Of a stretch of DNA of 59,763 nucleotides, positions 33,680-42,480 are shown in pieces (the first letter of the stretch is position 1; each line of letters starts with the position of its first letter). Location of the stretch: the NCBI RefSeq assembly GCF_000719555.1, contig NZ_JOGX01000040.1:1-59763 (forward strand), written 5' to 3'. The translations under genes were made by a program, and so were the position numbers. Below the pieces are notes generated by a model, which made no database searches, was not told where the DNA came from, and saw nothing but the letters and a program-made list of their open reading frames with translations. This DNA comes from Streptomyces sp. NRRL F-5727 (GTDB taxonomy: Bacteria > Actinomycetota > Actinomycetes > Streptomycetales > Streptomycetaceae).

Positions 33680-34615
33680 TCAAGCCGCGCGCATCTCGCG
33701 CCGGTAGCCGCCGGGGGCCTGCCCGTACTCGCGTTTGAACGCCTTGGCGAAGGCGTACTCGGAGCCGTAGCCGGTGTGCGAGGCGACCGTGGACAGGGGG
33801 TCCTCGGTCTCCCGCAGGAGCCGCGCGGCGGTCGTCATGCGCCAGCGGGTCACATACGCCATGGGCGGTTCTCCGACCAGGTCGTTGAACCGGCGGGCGA
33901 AGGCGGCACGCGACAGCCCCGCGCGGGCGGCCAGTGACTCCACGGTCCACTGGAAGCCGGGCTTCTCGTGGATCGCCGCCAGCGCCGGCCCGACCGCCGC
34001 GTCACCGAGCGCGGCGGCCCAGCCCCTGGCGCCGACCGCCGGACGTTCCTCCAGCCAGGCGCGCAGGATGTACAGGAGCAGCGAGTCGATCAGGGCGGGC
34101 ACGATGCCGCCGGAGCCCGGTCGCGGCTGCTCCAGCTCCGAGCGCAACAGCTGTATGGCCGAGGCGAGTTCGGGGTGCCGGGCAGGGTTCGCGGGCAGAT
34201 GGATGATCGCCGGCAGTTGTCGTACGAGGGGATGGGGCCGGGCCTTGTCCAGGTGGTAGTTCCCGCACAGCAGGTTGGTGGTGGCGCCCTCGCCGCCGAT
34301 GGTGACGGTGCCGAGCGGTGAGCCGGGGCTGAACTGCGAGGCCCGTTCGACCTCGGCCGGGGTGTCGGGGTGGTCGGCCAGGATGTGGCCGCGCCCGTCC
34401 CGCAGGAAGACCACGTCGCCGGGGCCGAGCGGGAGCGGCGCCTGGTGCGCCGCGTCCTCGAGCGGGACGAGCCAGCACGTGCCCGACAGCACCACGTGGA
34501 ACCCCGCGCCGGCCACCGGGGGCAGCCTCAGTCCGAAGGGCACCCGTCCGGTGGTCCGGACGGAGACCGGTCGGCCGGTACGCATCGAGGCCAGCACCTC
34601 GGTGAGGATGTCCAC
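33680..34615 (-). CDS. AraC family transcriptional regulator
   Basis: The 311-residue protein has an N-terminal cupin-like sensing region (GFHVVLSGTCWLVP, then LGPGDVVFLRDGRGH) and a C-terminal AraC DNA-binding domain with two helix-turn-helices (VESLAARAGLSRAAFARRF, and SEYAFAKAFKREYGQAPGGYR). It resembles the AraC_binding_2/cupin_6 type often next to oxidoreductase genes. It is 68 bp downstream of the quinone-reductase-like gene on the same strand, so probably part of a small operon and its regulator. Confidence 0.85.
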   Translation of the reverse strand: MDILTEVLASMRTGRPVSVRTTGRVPFGLRLPPVAGAGFHVVLSGTCWLVPLEDAAHQAPLPLGPGDVVFLRDGRGHILADHPDTPAEVERASQFSPGSPLGTVTIGGEGATTNLLCGNYHLDKARPHPLVRQLPAIIHLPANPARHPELASAIQLLRSELEQPRPGSGGIVPALIDSLLLYILRAWLEERPAVGARGWAAALGDAAVGPALAAIHEKPGFQWTVESLAARAGLSRAAFARRFNDLVGEPPMAYVTRWRMTTAARLLRETEDPLSTVASHTGYGSEYAFAKAFKREYGQAPGGYRREMRAA

Positions 34616-34683
34616 CTTCCGCTCCTCCGCCCGCTCCCCTGCGCGACTCTCCCTGTCCCCGTCTGCACTCTAACCCGCTCTGC

Positions 34684-35610
34684 TCAGGCGACCGTCAGGA
34701 CCACCTTGCCACGGGTGCGACCGGAACCGACCAGCTCGTGGGCCTTCGCCGCCTGCTCCAGCGGGAGCGTCGCCGAGACGTGCGGGCGGATGCGGCCGGC
34801 GTCGATCAGGGCGGCGATCGCCTCCAGCGAGGCGTAGTCCGGTTCGACCGAGACTCCGGCGAAGCGGCGGCCCTCCTTCTCGACGCGGGCGGCGAGCTCG
34901 GTGTTCCAGTGCTCCATGATGCTGACGAGGGTGCCGCCGGGCTTCAGGACGTGCAGCGCGCGCTCGCCCTCGGAGCTGGAGTCGAAGACGACGTCGACGT
35001 CCGCCACCGCTTCGGTGTAGTCGGTGGTGCGGTAGTCGATGACCTCGTCCGCCCCGAGTTCGCTGACGAAGTCGTGGTTGGCGGCGCTCGTCAGGGCGGT
35101 GACGTGGGCGCCGCGCGCCTTGGCCACCTGCACCGCGAAGTGGCCGACGCCACCGGCCGCCCGGTGGATCAACACCCGCTGTCCTTCGGTGACCCGGGCC
35201 GCGTCGACCAGGCCCTGCCAGGCGGTGAGGGCGGCGAGCGGCACGGCGGCGGCCCGCACGTGGTCCAGCGACGCGGGCTTGCGGGCCACCTGCCGCGAGG
35301 GCACCGCCACGTAGTCGGCGTAGCCGGTGGCGGCGCGCGGGAAGAACGGCATGCCGAAGACCTCGTCCCCGGGCTTGAACCGAGCACCGGGTCCGGCCTC
35401 CTCGACCACACCGGAGATGTCCCAGCCGACGCCGAACGGCGGCTCGCCCAGGAGCGGGTAGGTGCCGGAGCGCACGGCCACGTCGACCGGGTTGACGCCG
35501 CTCGCGTGAACCCGGACCAGGACCTCGCCGCCGAGCGGCGCCGGCTTGTCCCTCTCGGCGAGCTCGAGGACCTCGGGGCCGCCGAAGGACTTCTGGATGA
35601 CAGCGCGCAT
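34684..35610 (-). CDS. NADP-dependent quinone-oxidoreductase-like MDR enzyme
   Basis: The 308-residue protein is a zinc-independent medium-chain dehydrogenase: N-terminal GroES-like half (VLVRVHASGVNPVDVAVRSG) and a Rossmann half with HRAAGGVGHFAVQVAKARGA, the NADPH-binding AAGGVG motif. It ends RTRGKVVLTVA. Such enzymes reduce quinones or enones. I take the ATG at 35610; the longer frame upstream has low-complexity sequence. Gene order with an AraC regulator suggests inducible detoxification. Confidence 0.86.
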   Translation of the reverse strand: MRAVIQKSFGGPEVLELAERDKPAPLGGEVLVRVHASGVNPVDVAVRSGTYPLLGEPPFGVGWDISGVVEEAGPGARFKPGDEVFGMPFFPRAATGYADYVAVPSRQVARKPASLDHVRAAAVPLAALTAWQGLVDAARVTEGQRVLIHRAAGGVGHFAVQVAKARGAHVTALTSAANHDFVSELGADEVIDYRTTDYTEAVADVDVVFDSSSEGERALHVLKPGGTLVSIMEHWNTELAARVEKEGRRFAGVSVEPDYASLEAIAALIDAGRIRPHVSATLPLEQAAKAHELVGSGRTRGKVVLTVA

Positions 35611-35946
35611 GGTGAACTCCCTTGAGCAGTGGTGGACTCGGGGCGACCGCCCCGTCTGCCTCCACACTAGGAAGATCGAACGAGATGCTGAATATCCTCC
35701 AGTCTTCGAAAGATGTCCGAGCGTCCACCCACGGGCTGACGACCCCGAGCGACGGAACGGTCCGGGAACTCCCCGCGGGCCGGCCGGCCCTTGGGTGACC
35801 TCCGGCTCGTGTGACCGCGTGGAGGGTCTTCCCGAACGGCAGGGGTGGGGACAACCCCACCCGTGATCCACCGGCCGCCGTCATGGTCCCTGACCTGCCC
35901 CGTTCCGTACGTTCGACAGGACGAACCCGAACGTACGGAGGAACCC
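35611..35946. promoter_or_regulatory. 336-bp divergent region with long inverted repeat
   Basis: This separates the leftward oxidoreductase and the rightward ABC transporter. At 35905-35938, CCGTACGTTCG and CGAACGTACGG form an 11-bp perfect inverted repeat with a 12-nt spacer that itself contains CGAAC. It overlaps the region just before GGAGG and the ABC start. No gene is apparent in the rest. Confidence 0.5.
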
Positions 35947-36735
35947 ATGGCGCGGGAAGCCGCCCCCTTGACGGCAGCCGTCGAACTTGCCGGAGTACAA
36001 CGCCGGTACGGCAAGGGAGACCGCGTCGTGCACGCCCTGCGCGGCATCGACCTGAGCCTCCCGCACGGCAGCTTCACCGCCGTCATGGGACCGTCCGGAT
36101 CCGGCAAGTCGACCTTCCTGCAGTGCGCCGCCGGACTCGACCGCCCCACCGCCGGGTCGGTCCGGCTCGGCGGCACCGAGATCACCCGCCTCGGCGAGAA
36201 CGAGCTCACCCGACTGCGCCGCAGTCGTCTCGGCTTCGTCTTCCAGGCGTTCAACCTGCTTCCCTCGCTCACCGTCGAGCAGAACGTGCTGCTCCCGCTG
36301 CGGCTCGCGGGCCGCCGCCCCGACCGGGACCGCGCCGCCGAGGTCCTCGGGCAGGTCGGCCTCGCCGACAAGGGCGCCCGGCGGCCCTCGGAGCTCTCCG
36401 GCGGCCAGCAGCAGCGGGTCGCCATCGCCCGCGCCCTCGTCACCCGGCCGGACGTGATCTTCGGCGACGAGCCCACCGGCGCCCTCGACACCACCACCGC
36501 CGCCGAGATCCTCACCCTGCTCCGCGACGCCGTGGACCGGCTCGGCGCGACCGTCGTCATGGTCACCCACGACCCGGTCGCCGCCGCCTACGCCGACCAC
36601 GTCCTCTTCCTCGCGGACGGCGCCCTCGCCGACCGCCTTCCCCGGTCCACCCCGGCCCGGATCGCCGCCCTGATGACGGACCTCACCTCCACGGCGACGG
36701 CCACGTCCCGCGCCCGGGCCGGGGCGGTCGCCTGA
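35947..36735 (+). CDS. ABC transporter ATP-binding protein (MacB/LolD-type)
   Basis: The 262-residue ATPase has the Walker A GPSGSGKST (residues 48-56), the Q-loop FVFQAFNLLP, the ABC signature LSGGQQQR, and the Walker B VIFGDEPTGALD with the switch His in VTHD. Sequence and context (FtsX-type permease next to it) fit the MacB/LolCDE-type class that exports peptides or antibiotics rather than importing solutes. GGAGG lies 6 bp before the ATG. Its TGA overlaps the permease ATG by one base. Confidence 0.92.
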   Translation: MAREAAPLTAAVELAGVQRRYGKGDRVVHALRGIDLSLPHGSFTAVMGPSGSGKSTFLQCAAGLDRPTAGSVRLGGTEITRLGENELTRLRRSRLGFVFQAFNLLPSLTVEQNVLLPLRLAGRRPDRDRAAEVLGQVGLADKGARRPSELSGGQQQRVAIARALVTRPDVIFGDEPTGALDTTTAAEILTLLRDAVDRLGATVVMVTHDPVAAAYADHVLFLADGALADRLPRSTPARIAALMTDLTSTATATSRARAGAVA

Positions 36736-39158
36736 TGCCGCTCCGACCCAACGGCCTCGCCCGGGCCGCCGTCCGCTTCAAGCCCTCCTCCTTCGTCGGC
36801 ACCTTCGTCGCGCTGCTGCTCGCCGCCGCCGTCGTCTCCGGGTGCGGGCTGCTGCTCCAGACCGGCCTCACCGCATCCGTGCCGCCCGGCCGTTACGCCG
36901 GTGCGGCCGTCGTCGCCGCCGCTGACCAGCAGGTGCACGCCACCGTCGGACGGGGCCCGGAGCGCGAGACCTTCTCCGCCGCCCTGCCCGACCGCGCTCG
37001 CCTCGACGCCTCCCTCGTCCACGCCGCCGCCCGCGCCCCGGGCGCCGCCCGTGCCGTCGGCGACGTCAGCTACCCCGTACGCGACGCCGCCGGCACCCCG
37101 CTCACCGCCTCCGGCTGGGGCTCCACCGCCTTCACCGGCACCCGGCTCGCCTCCGGCACCGCCCCTGGACCCGGCGGGGTCGTGCTCGGCGGCGGCCACG
37201 CGCGCGTGGGGGAGCGCGTCACCCTCGACACCCCGCTCGGCCGGCGGAGCTTCACCGTCTTCGGAACCACCGGCACACCGGGCGTCTGGTTCACCGACGC
37301 CCAGGCCCTCGCCCTGTCCGGCCACCCCCGCACCGTCGACGCCATCGCCGTCCTGCCCGCTCCCGGCACCGACCCCGGCGCGCTCGCCGTCGAGGTCGAC
37401 CGCGCCCTGCGCGGCCGGGCCGAGGTGCGCACCGGCGACGACCGCAGCCTCGCCGAGGGCGCCGCGCTCCCGGCCGCCAAGGAGCTCCTGGTCGCGCTCG
37501 GCGGCTCCTTCGGCGGCATCGCCGCCCTGGTCGCCGTGTTCACCGCGGCCGGAACCGTCGCGCTCGGAGTGGGCCAGCGCACCCGCGAGTTCGCCCTGTT
37601 GCGGGCCGTCGGCGCCACCCCGCGCCAGCTGCGCCGCTCCATCGCGACCGAGGCCCTGCTGCTCGCCCCGCTCGCCGGCGCCCTCGGCTGCCTGCCCGGA
37701 CTCGCCCTCGCGACCTGGTGGTTCGGACAGCTCCGGGACAAGGGTGCGGTTCCGCAGGGCGTACGGCTCGACACCGCCCCCCTGCCGTACGCCGCCGCCG
37801 TCCTCGTCGTCGTCCTGGCAGCCCTGGGCGCCGGGCTCGCCGCCGCCCGCCGTCCCTCCCGCGTCGCGCCCGGCCTCGCCCTCGCCGAGGCGCAGACCGA
37901 GCGGCGCGCGATCGGCCGGGTCCGCACCGTCCTCGGCGTGACCGCCGTCGCGGGCGGCGCCGTGCTCGCCGGGGTCGCCGCCGCCGGTTCCGGCGAGGAC
38001 GCCGCCAACGCCGCCCTCGGCGTCGTCATGCTCTTCATGCTGGCCGTGGCGCTCCTGGGCCCGCTCCTCGCCCGGCTCAGCGCCACCGTCCTCAGCCTGC
38101 CGCTCCACGCCGCCGGGGCGTCGGGGCACCTCGCCGCCGCCAACTCCCGTACCAACGCCCGCCGGCTCGCCTCCGCGCTCACGCCCATCGTGCTCGCGAC
38201 GTCCTTCGCCTCCACCCTCGTGCTGCTGCACGCCAGCACCGACCGCGCCACCGAGCACCAGCAGCGGGCCGGCGTCATCGCCGACCACGTCGTGACCGCG
38301 CCGGGCGGGCTGCCCGTCGACGCCGCCGCCCGCGCCGCCCGCCTTCCGGGCGTCACCGCTGCCGTGGCCGTCCAGCACACCGGCGTCCTGCTCCCGGACC
38401 GCGACACGGGATTCCGGAGCGCCACCGCGCTGGCCGTCTCCGCCGACCCCCGCCCCGTGCTCGACCCCGACGTGCGCACCGGCTCCCTCGCCGGCCTGCG
38501 CCCCGGCACGGTCGCCGTCGACGCCAACCTCGCCGACGCCGTGGGCGTCCGCCCCGGAGAACGCCTCCCCCTGCGGCTGCCCGACGGCCGCACCGCCTCG
38601 CCCCGCGTCGTCGCCACCTACGGGCGCGGCCTCGGCCTCGCCGAGGTCACCCTGCCCGCCGCCGACCTGGCCGGCCACCGCACCATGCCCTACGCCGACG
38701 AACTGCTGGTCCGCGGCGGCACGCCGGACCGCCTCACGGCGCTCGGCACCGTCACCGACGCCGCGGGCCGGGCCGCCGCGCAGAGCCGGGACCGCGAGGT
38801 CAACGCCTGGGCCAACACCACCATGGCCGCCGTCCTGGGCGGATTCGCGGCCGTCGCCGCCGCCAACACCCTGGTGATGACCGTCCTCGCCCGCCGCCGC
38901 GAGCTCCGCACCCTCCGGCTCGTCGGCACGACCCGCCGCCAGGTCCTGCGCATGCTCCGCTGGGAGAGCCTCCTGGTCGGCGTCACCGGAACCGTCCTGG
39001 GCGGAGCGATCGCGCTGGCCACCCTCGTGCCCATGACCCACGGCCTCACAGGCGAGGGCCCCTACCTGCCGCCGCTTGTCGTCGGCTCCTTCGCCGCCGC
39101 CGCGGTGCTCCTCGCCCTGGTCTCGACCTCCCTCCCCGCCCGGGCCGTGCTGCGATGA
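36735..39158 (+). CDS. FtsX-type ABC permease
   Basis: The 807-residue membrane protein has an N-terminal helix, a periplasmic-type domain (about residues 60-250), three helices (AALVAVFTAAGTVAL and following), further internal helices, a second external domain and C-terminal helices, the duplicated FtsX/MacB arrangement. Conserved HALLRAVGA-like segments appear as FALLRAVGATPRQLR and LRTLRLVGTTRRQVLR. It is coupled to the ATPase (TGATG). Together they probably form a mechanotransmission-type exporter for antibiotic or peptide resistance. Confidence 0.9.
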   Translation: MPLRPNGLARAAVRFKPSSFVGTFVALLLAAAVVSGCGLLLQTGLTASVPPGRYAGAAVVAAADQQVHATVGRGPERETFSAALPDRARLDASLVHAAARAPGAARAVGDVSYPVRDAAGTPLTASGWGSTAFTGTRLASGTAPGPGGVVLGGGHARVGERVTLDTPLGRRSFTVFGTTGTPGVWFTDAQALALSGHPRTVDAIAVLPAPGTDPGALAVEVDRALRGRAEVRTGDDRSLAEGAALPAAKELLVALGGSFGGIAALVAVFTAAGTVALGVGQRTREFALLRAVGATPRQLRRSIATEALLLAPLAGALGCLPGLALATWWFGQLRDKGAVPQGVRLDTAPLPYAAAVLVVVLAALGAGLAAARRPSRVAPGLALAEAQTERRAIGRVRTVLGVTAVAGGAVLAGVAAAGSGEDAANAALGVVMLFMLAVALLGPLLARLSATVLSLPLHAAGASGHLAAANSRTNARRLASALTPIVLATSFASTLVLLHASTDRATEHQQRAGVIADHVVTAPGGLPVDAAARAARLPGVTAAVAVQHTGVLLPDRDTGFRSATALAVSADPRPVLDPDVRTGSLAGLRPGTVAVDANLADAVGVRPGERLPLRLPDGRTASPRVVATYGRGLGLAEVTLPAADLAGHRTMPYADELLVRGGTPDRLTALGTVTDAAGRAAAQSRDREVNAWANTTMAAVLGGFAAVAAANTLVMTVLARRRELRTLRLVGTTRRQVLRMLRWESLLVGVTGTVLGGAIALATLVPMTHGLTGEGPYLPPLVVGSFAAAAVLLALVSTSLPARAVLR

Positions 39159-39184
39159 GAGTCCGTCGTTCGGGGGAGGCGGGA

Positions 39185-40090
39185 TCAGCCCTGCCGGCGC
39201 AGGGCGTCGATGTAGGCGTCGAGTGCCGGTGACGTCTGGGACCGCCGGCGGGTCACGGCGTAGAGCCGTCGGGTCAGGCTGGTTCCGGCGATGTCGCGGA
39301 TGGCCAGGCTCGGGTCCGCGGCCGGCAGAGTCAGGTCGGGCAGCAGGGTCACCGCGCCCGCTCGGCGGACGAGTTCGAGCTGGACGTCGGCGTCGTTGGA
39401 CCGGTGCCGGAGGTCGGGGTCGAATCCTCCGTGCGCCCGGCAGGTCCCGATGATCATCGCGTGGTGGCCGGTGCCGCTGCTCGAGGAGGCCCACACCTCG
39501 TCGCGCAGCGAGGACAGGGCGACCGGCCCGGGGCGGGCGGCGAGCGGATGCCCCGCCGGCAGAACCAGCCGCGTCCCTTCCCGCAGCAGCAGGCGGTGGT
39601 CGACGCCGTCGGGACGCGGACGGGGATGGCCCTCGTACTCGTCGCTGATGACGAGGTCGACGGTGCCCAGGCGCAGCTCGGGCAGGGCCACTTCGAGTTC
39701 GAGTTCGGTGATCTCGACCTCGACGAGCGGGTGCAGGCGTGCCACTTCGACCAGCGCGGGGATGAGGAGACGGCGGGCCGCCGACTGCAGACCCACGGCT
39801 CGGATCCTGCCCCGGACTTCCCGGCTCAGGTTCGCCAGTTCGGTTTCGGCGGCCTCGGCGGCGTCCAGCAGGACGGTGGCGTGACGGGCGAGCACCTTCC
39901 CGGCGTCGGTGAGCCGCACTCCCCGTCCGGCCGGCTCGACCAGGCGGGCACCGGCCTCTCGCTCGAGTACCGCCAGCTGCTGGGAGACCGCCGAGGGGCT
40001 GTAGCCGATCGCGGCGGCCACGGCGGCGAGGGTCCCGCGCTCGGCGAGTTCGCGAAGCATCCGCAGGCGGTGGAGATCCGAGAGAACCAT
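39185..40090 (-). CDS. LysR family transcriptional regulator
   Basis: The 301-residue protein has an N-terminal HTH (LRELAERGTLAAVAAAIGYSP, then SAVSQQLAVLEREAG) and a substrate-binding domain. The ATG at 40090 gives a better start than the TTG two codons upstream. It is divergent from an EamA-type transporter across 141 bp with a GAATC-N8-GATTC repeat, so it is probably that gene's regulator. It converges with the ABC permease gene. Effector unknown. Confidence 0.86.
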   Translation of the reverse strand: MVLSDLHRLRMLRELAERGTLAAVAAAIGYSPSAVSQQLAVLEREAGARLVEPAGRGVRLTDAGKVLARHATVLLDAAEAAETELANLSREVRGRIRAVGLQSAARRLLIPALVEVARLHPLVEVEITELELEVALPELRLGTVDLVISDEYEGHPRPRPDGVDHRLLLREGTRLVLPAGHPLAARPGPVALSSLRDEVWASSSSGTGHHAMIIGTCRAHGGFDPDLRHRSNDADVQLELVRRAGAVTLLPDLTLPAADPSLAIRDIAGTSLTRRLYAVTRRRSQTSPALDAYIDALRRQG

Positions 40091-40104
40091 CCACAAAGCC
40101 TAAT

Positions 40105-40122
40105 GAATCAGCTCCACGATTC
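40105..40122. promoter_or_regulatory. LysR-type inverted repeat
   Basis: GAATC (40105-40109) and GATTC (40118-40122) form an inverted repeat with an 8-nt spacer in the divergent LysR-EamA gap. It lies just upstream of the regulator start, consistent with an autoregulatory LysR operator. Confidence 0.45.
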
Positions 40123-40231
40123 GCCGCTGGTCCTTACCGGCGAAGTGGGAGACGCTGGAGCCCGCCGCGGTCCGCACGTCCCCGGCGGGCCCCTTCACCC
40201 TCCCCGCCCCACGGAAGGCACCCACGCCCAC

Positions 40232-41167
40232 ATGAACGCGCCCACCCCCTCCGTCCCCGCGTCCGGGATCGCGTCCTCGGTCGGAGCGTCGGTCATCTTC
40301 GGAACGATCTTCATGATCCCCCCGCACCTCCTGCCGCTGGATCCCGAGCAGATCCTGGGATACCGCATCGTCGCGATGGTCGCCTTCCTGGCCGCCTTCT
40401 TCTGCGTGGCGCGGATGTGGGACCAGGCGGCGGCGCTGGTCGGCCGCCTGCGCGCAACACCGCACCTGGTCGGCGTCCTGGTCCTGGACGCCGCCCTCCT
40501 GGGGCTGCAACTGTGGCTGTTCGGATGGGCGCCCCAGAGCGGGCACGGCCTCGATCTCTCCCTGGGCTATCTCATCCTGCCGCTGGTCATGGTGGTGGTC
40601 AGTGTCGTGGTCTACCGCGAGAAGCTCTCCCGCAGGCGGATCGCGGCCGTCCTCTGCGCCGCCGCGGGAGTCACGGCGGCCGTGGTCCTCGCCGGCGGGC
40701 TGCGCTGGCCCACCCTGCTGGTCGCGCTGGGGCTCCCGCTCTACTTCGTCAGCCGGCGCGCCTTCGCCCTGGACTCCGCCGCCGCCCAGCTCCTCGAACT
40801 CACCGCGATGCTCCCCTTCTCGGTCCTCGTCCTGACGGTCAAGCCGTCGCTGGACACGGTCATCCACCGCCCACGACTCATCGCCGGACTCGTCCTGCTC
40901 GGCCTCCTCAGCGCCGCCGGGTTCGCCCTGTACCTGACCGCCAGCCGCGTCCTGCCCTTCTCCCTGTTCGGGGTACTCGGCTACGTCGAGCCGGTGCTGC
41001 TGGTGCTGGTCTCCCTGACGTTCCTGGGCGAGCCGTGGCAGCCGGCCGACTCCTTCGTCTACCTCCCGATCTGCGCCGGACTCGTCCTTCTCGCGCTCGA
41101 GCCGACAGCAGGAGAATCCGGCGCCCCGAAGCACCCCGCCCCTCGCTTCGACAGCGCATGCGCGTGA
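40232..41167 (+). CDS. EamA/RarD-type DMT transporter
   Basis: The 311-residue protein has about ten hydrophobic helices arranged as two EamA repeats (FGTIFMIPPHLLPLDPEQ, YREKLSRRRIAAVLCAAAG, YLTASRVLPFSLFGVLGYVEP). The pattern matches RarD-like drug/metabolite exporters. It would sit in the cytoplasmic membrane. It is probably under control of the divergent LysR protein. The ATG at 40232 has a weak ribosome site (GGAAGG 18 bp upstream); substrate unknown. Confidence 0.84.
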   Translation: MNAPTPSVPASGIASSVGASVIFGTIFMIPPHLLPLDPEQILGYRIVAMVAFLAAFFCVARMWDQAAALVGRLRATPHLVGVLVLDAALLGLQLWLFGWAPQSGHGLDLSLGYLILPLVMVVVSVVVYREKLSRRRIAAVLCAAAGVTAAVVLAGGLRWPTLLVALGLPLYFVSRRAFALDSAAAQLLELTAMLPFSVLVLTVKPSLDTVIHRPRLIAGLVLLGLLSAAGFALYLTASRVLPFSLFGVLGYVEPVLLVLVSLTFLGEPWQPADSFVYLPICAGLVLLALEPTAGESGAPKHPAPRFDSACA

Positions 41168-41257
41168 TCCGGCGGCCGCAGGCCGGGGTCGAGGCTGCCG
41201 CGTAAACCCACCTGCGGATGATCGGCGGGCCGCTCCGTGCCCGTGCACCCTGTCCGC

Positions 41258-42232
41258 TCAGAGCCAGTTGCGCTCCCGGGCCGCCAGCGCGGCCCGGAAA
41301 CGGTTCGGTGCGCCGAGGCGGCGCATGAGCGCGGCGACGTGGCTTCGGTAGGTCCGTACGGACATGCCGAGCTCGCGCGCGCCCGCCTCGTCCTTGTCCA
41401 CCCGGGCCATGGCGTGCAGGACACGGCGCTCGGCGTCACTCGGAAGGTCGTCCGCGAACGCGCACGAGCGGGACCAGCGGGATTCGAAGAGCGTCAACAG
41501 GTGCGCCACCAGGCTTGGTTGGCGGACGACCAGGGCGCCGCGGGTGATGTCCAGCCGGTCGGTCGCCACCAGGGCGATCCGCCGGTCGAAGATCACCATC
41601 CGTTCCAGCGGCCCGTCCGTGCCCCGTACCTGGGCGCCCCGTTCCGACAGCTCCGAAACGAACCGGCCGACTTCAGGGGAGCCGAGCGCGCGGGTGTGCA
41701 CGATGGTCCGCATGCGCAGGCCGCGCCGCAGGTACTTCAGGTCGGAGTTCCTGACCGCGTCGAACGCGGCGGTGAGGATCGGCCCCGGGTGCGTGGTCAG
41801 CCGCTCCTCGCGGGCGAAGAACGAGAACTCGTCCACGTACGCGACCACTTGGTCGAGGCCCTCGACGTGCTCCAGCTCGGTCGTCCGCCCGCGCTGTCCG
41901 GCGCGCCGGTCCTCGGTCAGGCTCTCCACGAGATGCCGCGAGGAGGCGACGCGCCGGATCTCCCCCTGCAGGCCGTGGATCCGCGTCCGCGCCAGCCGAT
42001 CGACCACGGACACCGGGTCCGTACCGCTGAACCTGCGCTGGTCCGGGGTGACCACCATGCCGAAGTCCCGGAGCCTGTCGAGCGCCCTCACCGCGCTCTC
42101 CGGGTCGATCCCGCACCCTTGGGCGATCGCGGCGACCTCCATCCCGGGTGACCGCAGGGTCAACCGGTAGACCGCCTCCTCGCGCGCGCTCACCCCGAGG
42201 AGCGCGAGTGCGTTGACTTCCGCCGTGTCCAT
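41258..42232 (-). CDS. TrmB-like/LuxR-HTH transcriptional regulator
   Basis: The 324-residue protein has an N-terminal winged-helix resembling TrmB (LLGVSAREEAVYRLTLRSPG, and AAIAQGCGIDPESAVRALDRL), a central phospholipase-D-like or sensor region, and a C-terminal LuxR/GerE helix-turn-helix (LGMSVRTYRSHVAALMRRLG). This two-HTH architecture is common in Streptomyces. It is divergent from a thioester surface protein, with a GGACCTAGGTCC palindrome between. The target may include itself. Confidence 0.82.
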   Translation of the reverse strand: MDTAEVNALALLGVSAREEAVYRLTLRSPGMEVAAIAQGCGIDPESAVRALDRLRDFGMVVTPDQRRFSGTDPVSVVDRLARTRIHGLQGEIRRVASSRHLVESLTEDRRAGQRGRTTELEHVEGLDQVVAYVDEFSFFAREERLTTHPGPILTAAFDAVRNSDLKYLRRGLRMRTIVHTRALGSPEVGRFVSELSERGAQVRGTDGPLERMVIFDRRIALVATDRLDITRGALVVRQPSLVAHLLTLFESRWSRSCAFADDLPSDAERRVLHAMARVDKDEAGARELGMSVRTYRSHVAALMRRLGAPNRFRAALAARERNWL

Positions 42233-42305
42233 TCCGAATCCCCGTTTTTCCTGTCGGCCGTACGAAACGACGTCGATCGTCCACCATGCCTCACGCGCCT
42301 TTTAG

Positions 42306-42317
42306 GGACCTAGGTCC
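42306..42317. promoter_or_regulatory. Perfect 12-bp palindrome GGACCTAGGTCC
   Basis: It lies about 75 bp upstream of the regulator start and 164 bp upstream of the thioester protein start, in an AT-richer divergent gap. It is a candidate operator for the TrmB/LuxR regulator. Confidence 0.5.
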
Positions 42318-42480
42318 TTACCGCCCATAAGTCGAGGCTATGGGGCCATAGACCGCGTTGACCTGCAGGAAGCTGCGGCCGCGGTCCGCAGGAAGTGCCC
42401 CCGGTCTCCTTCTCGACAGCCCTCCGACCGCCCGTAGTTTTGCTCGGGTCCGTGGTGGCTCATACAGGAGAAGAGAAACA

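Noticed and set aside
36588..40094. A 1168-codon open frame on the minus strand
   Set aside because: It is antisense to the ABC transporter genes, very Gly/Ala/Arg-rich and without domains, an expected by-product of GC-rich codon bias.
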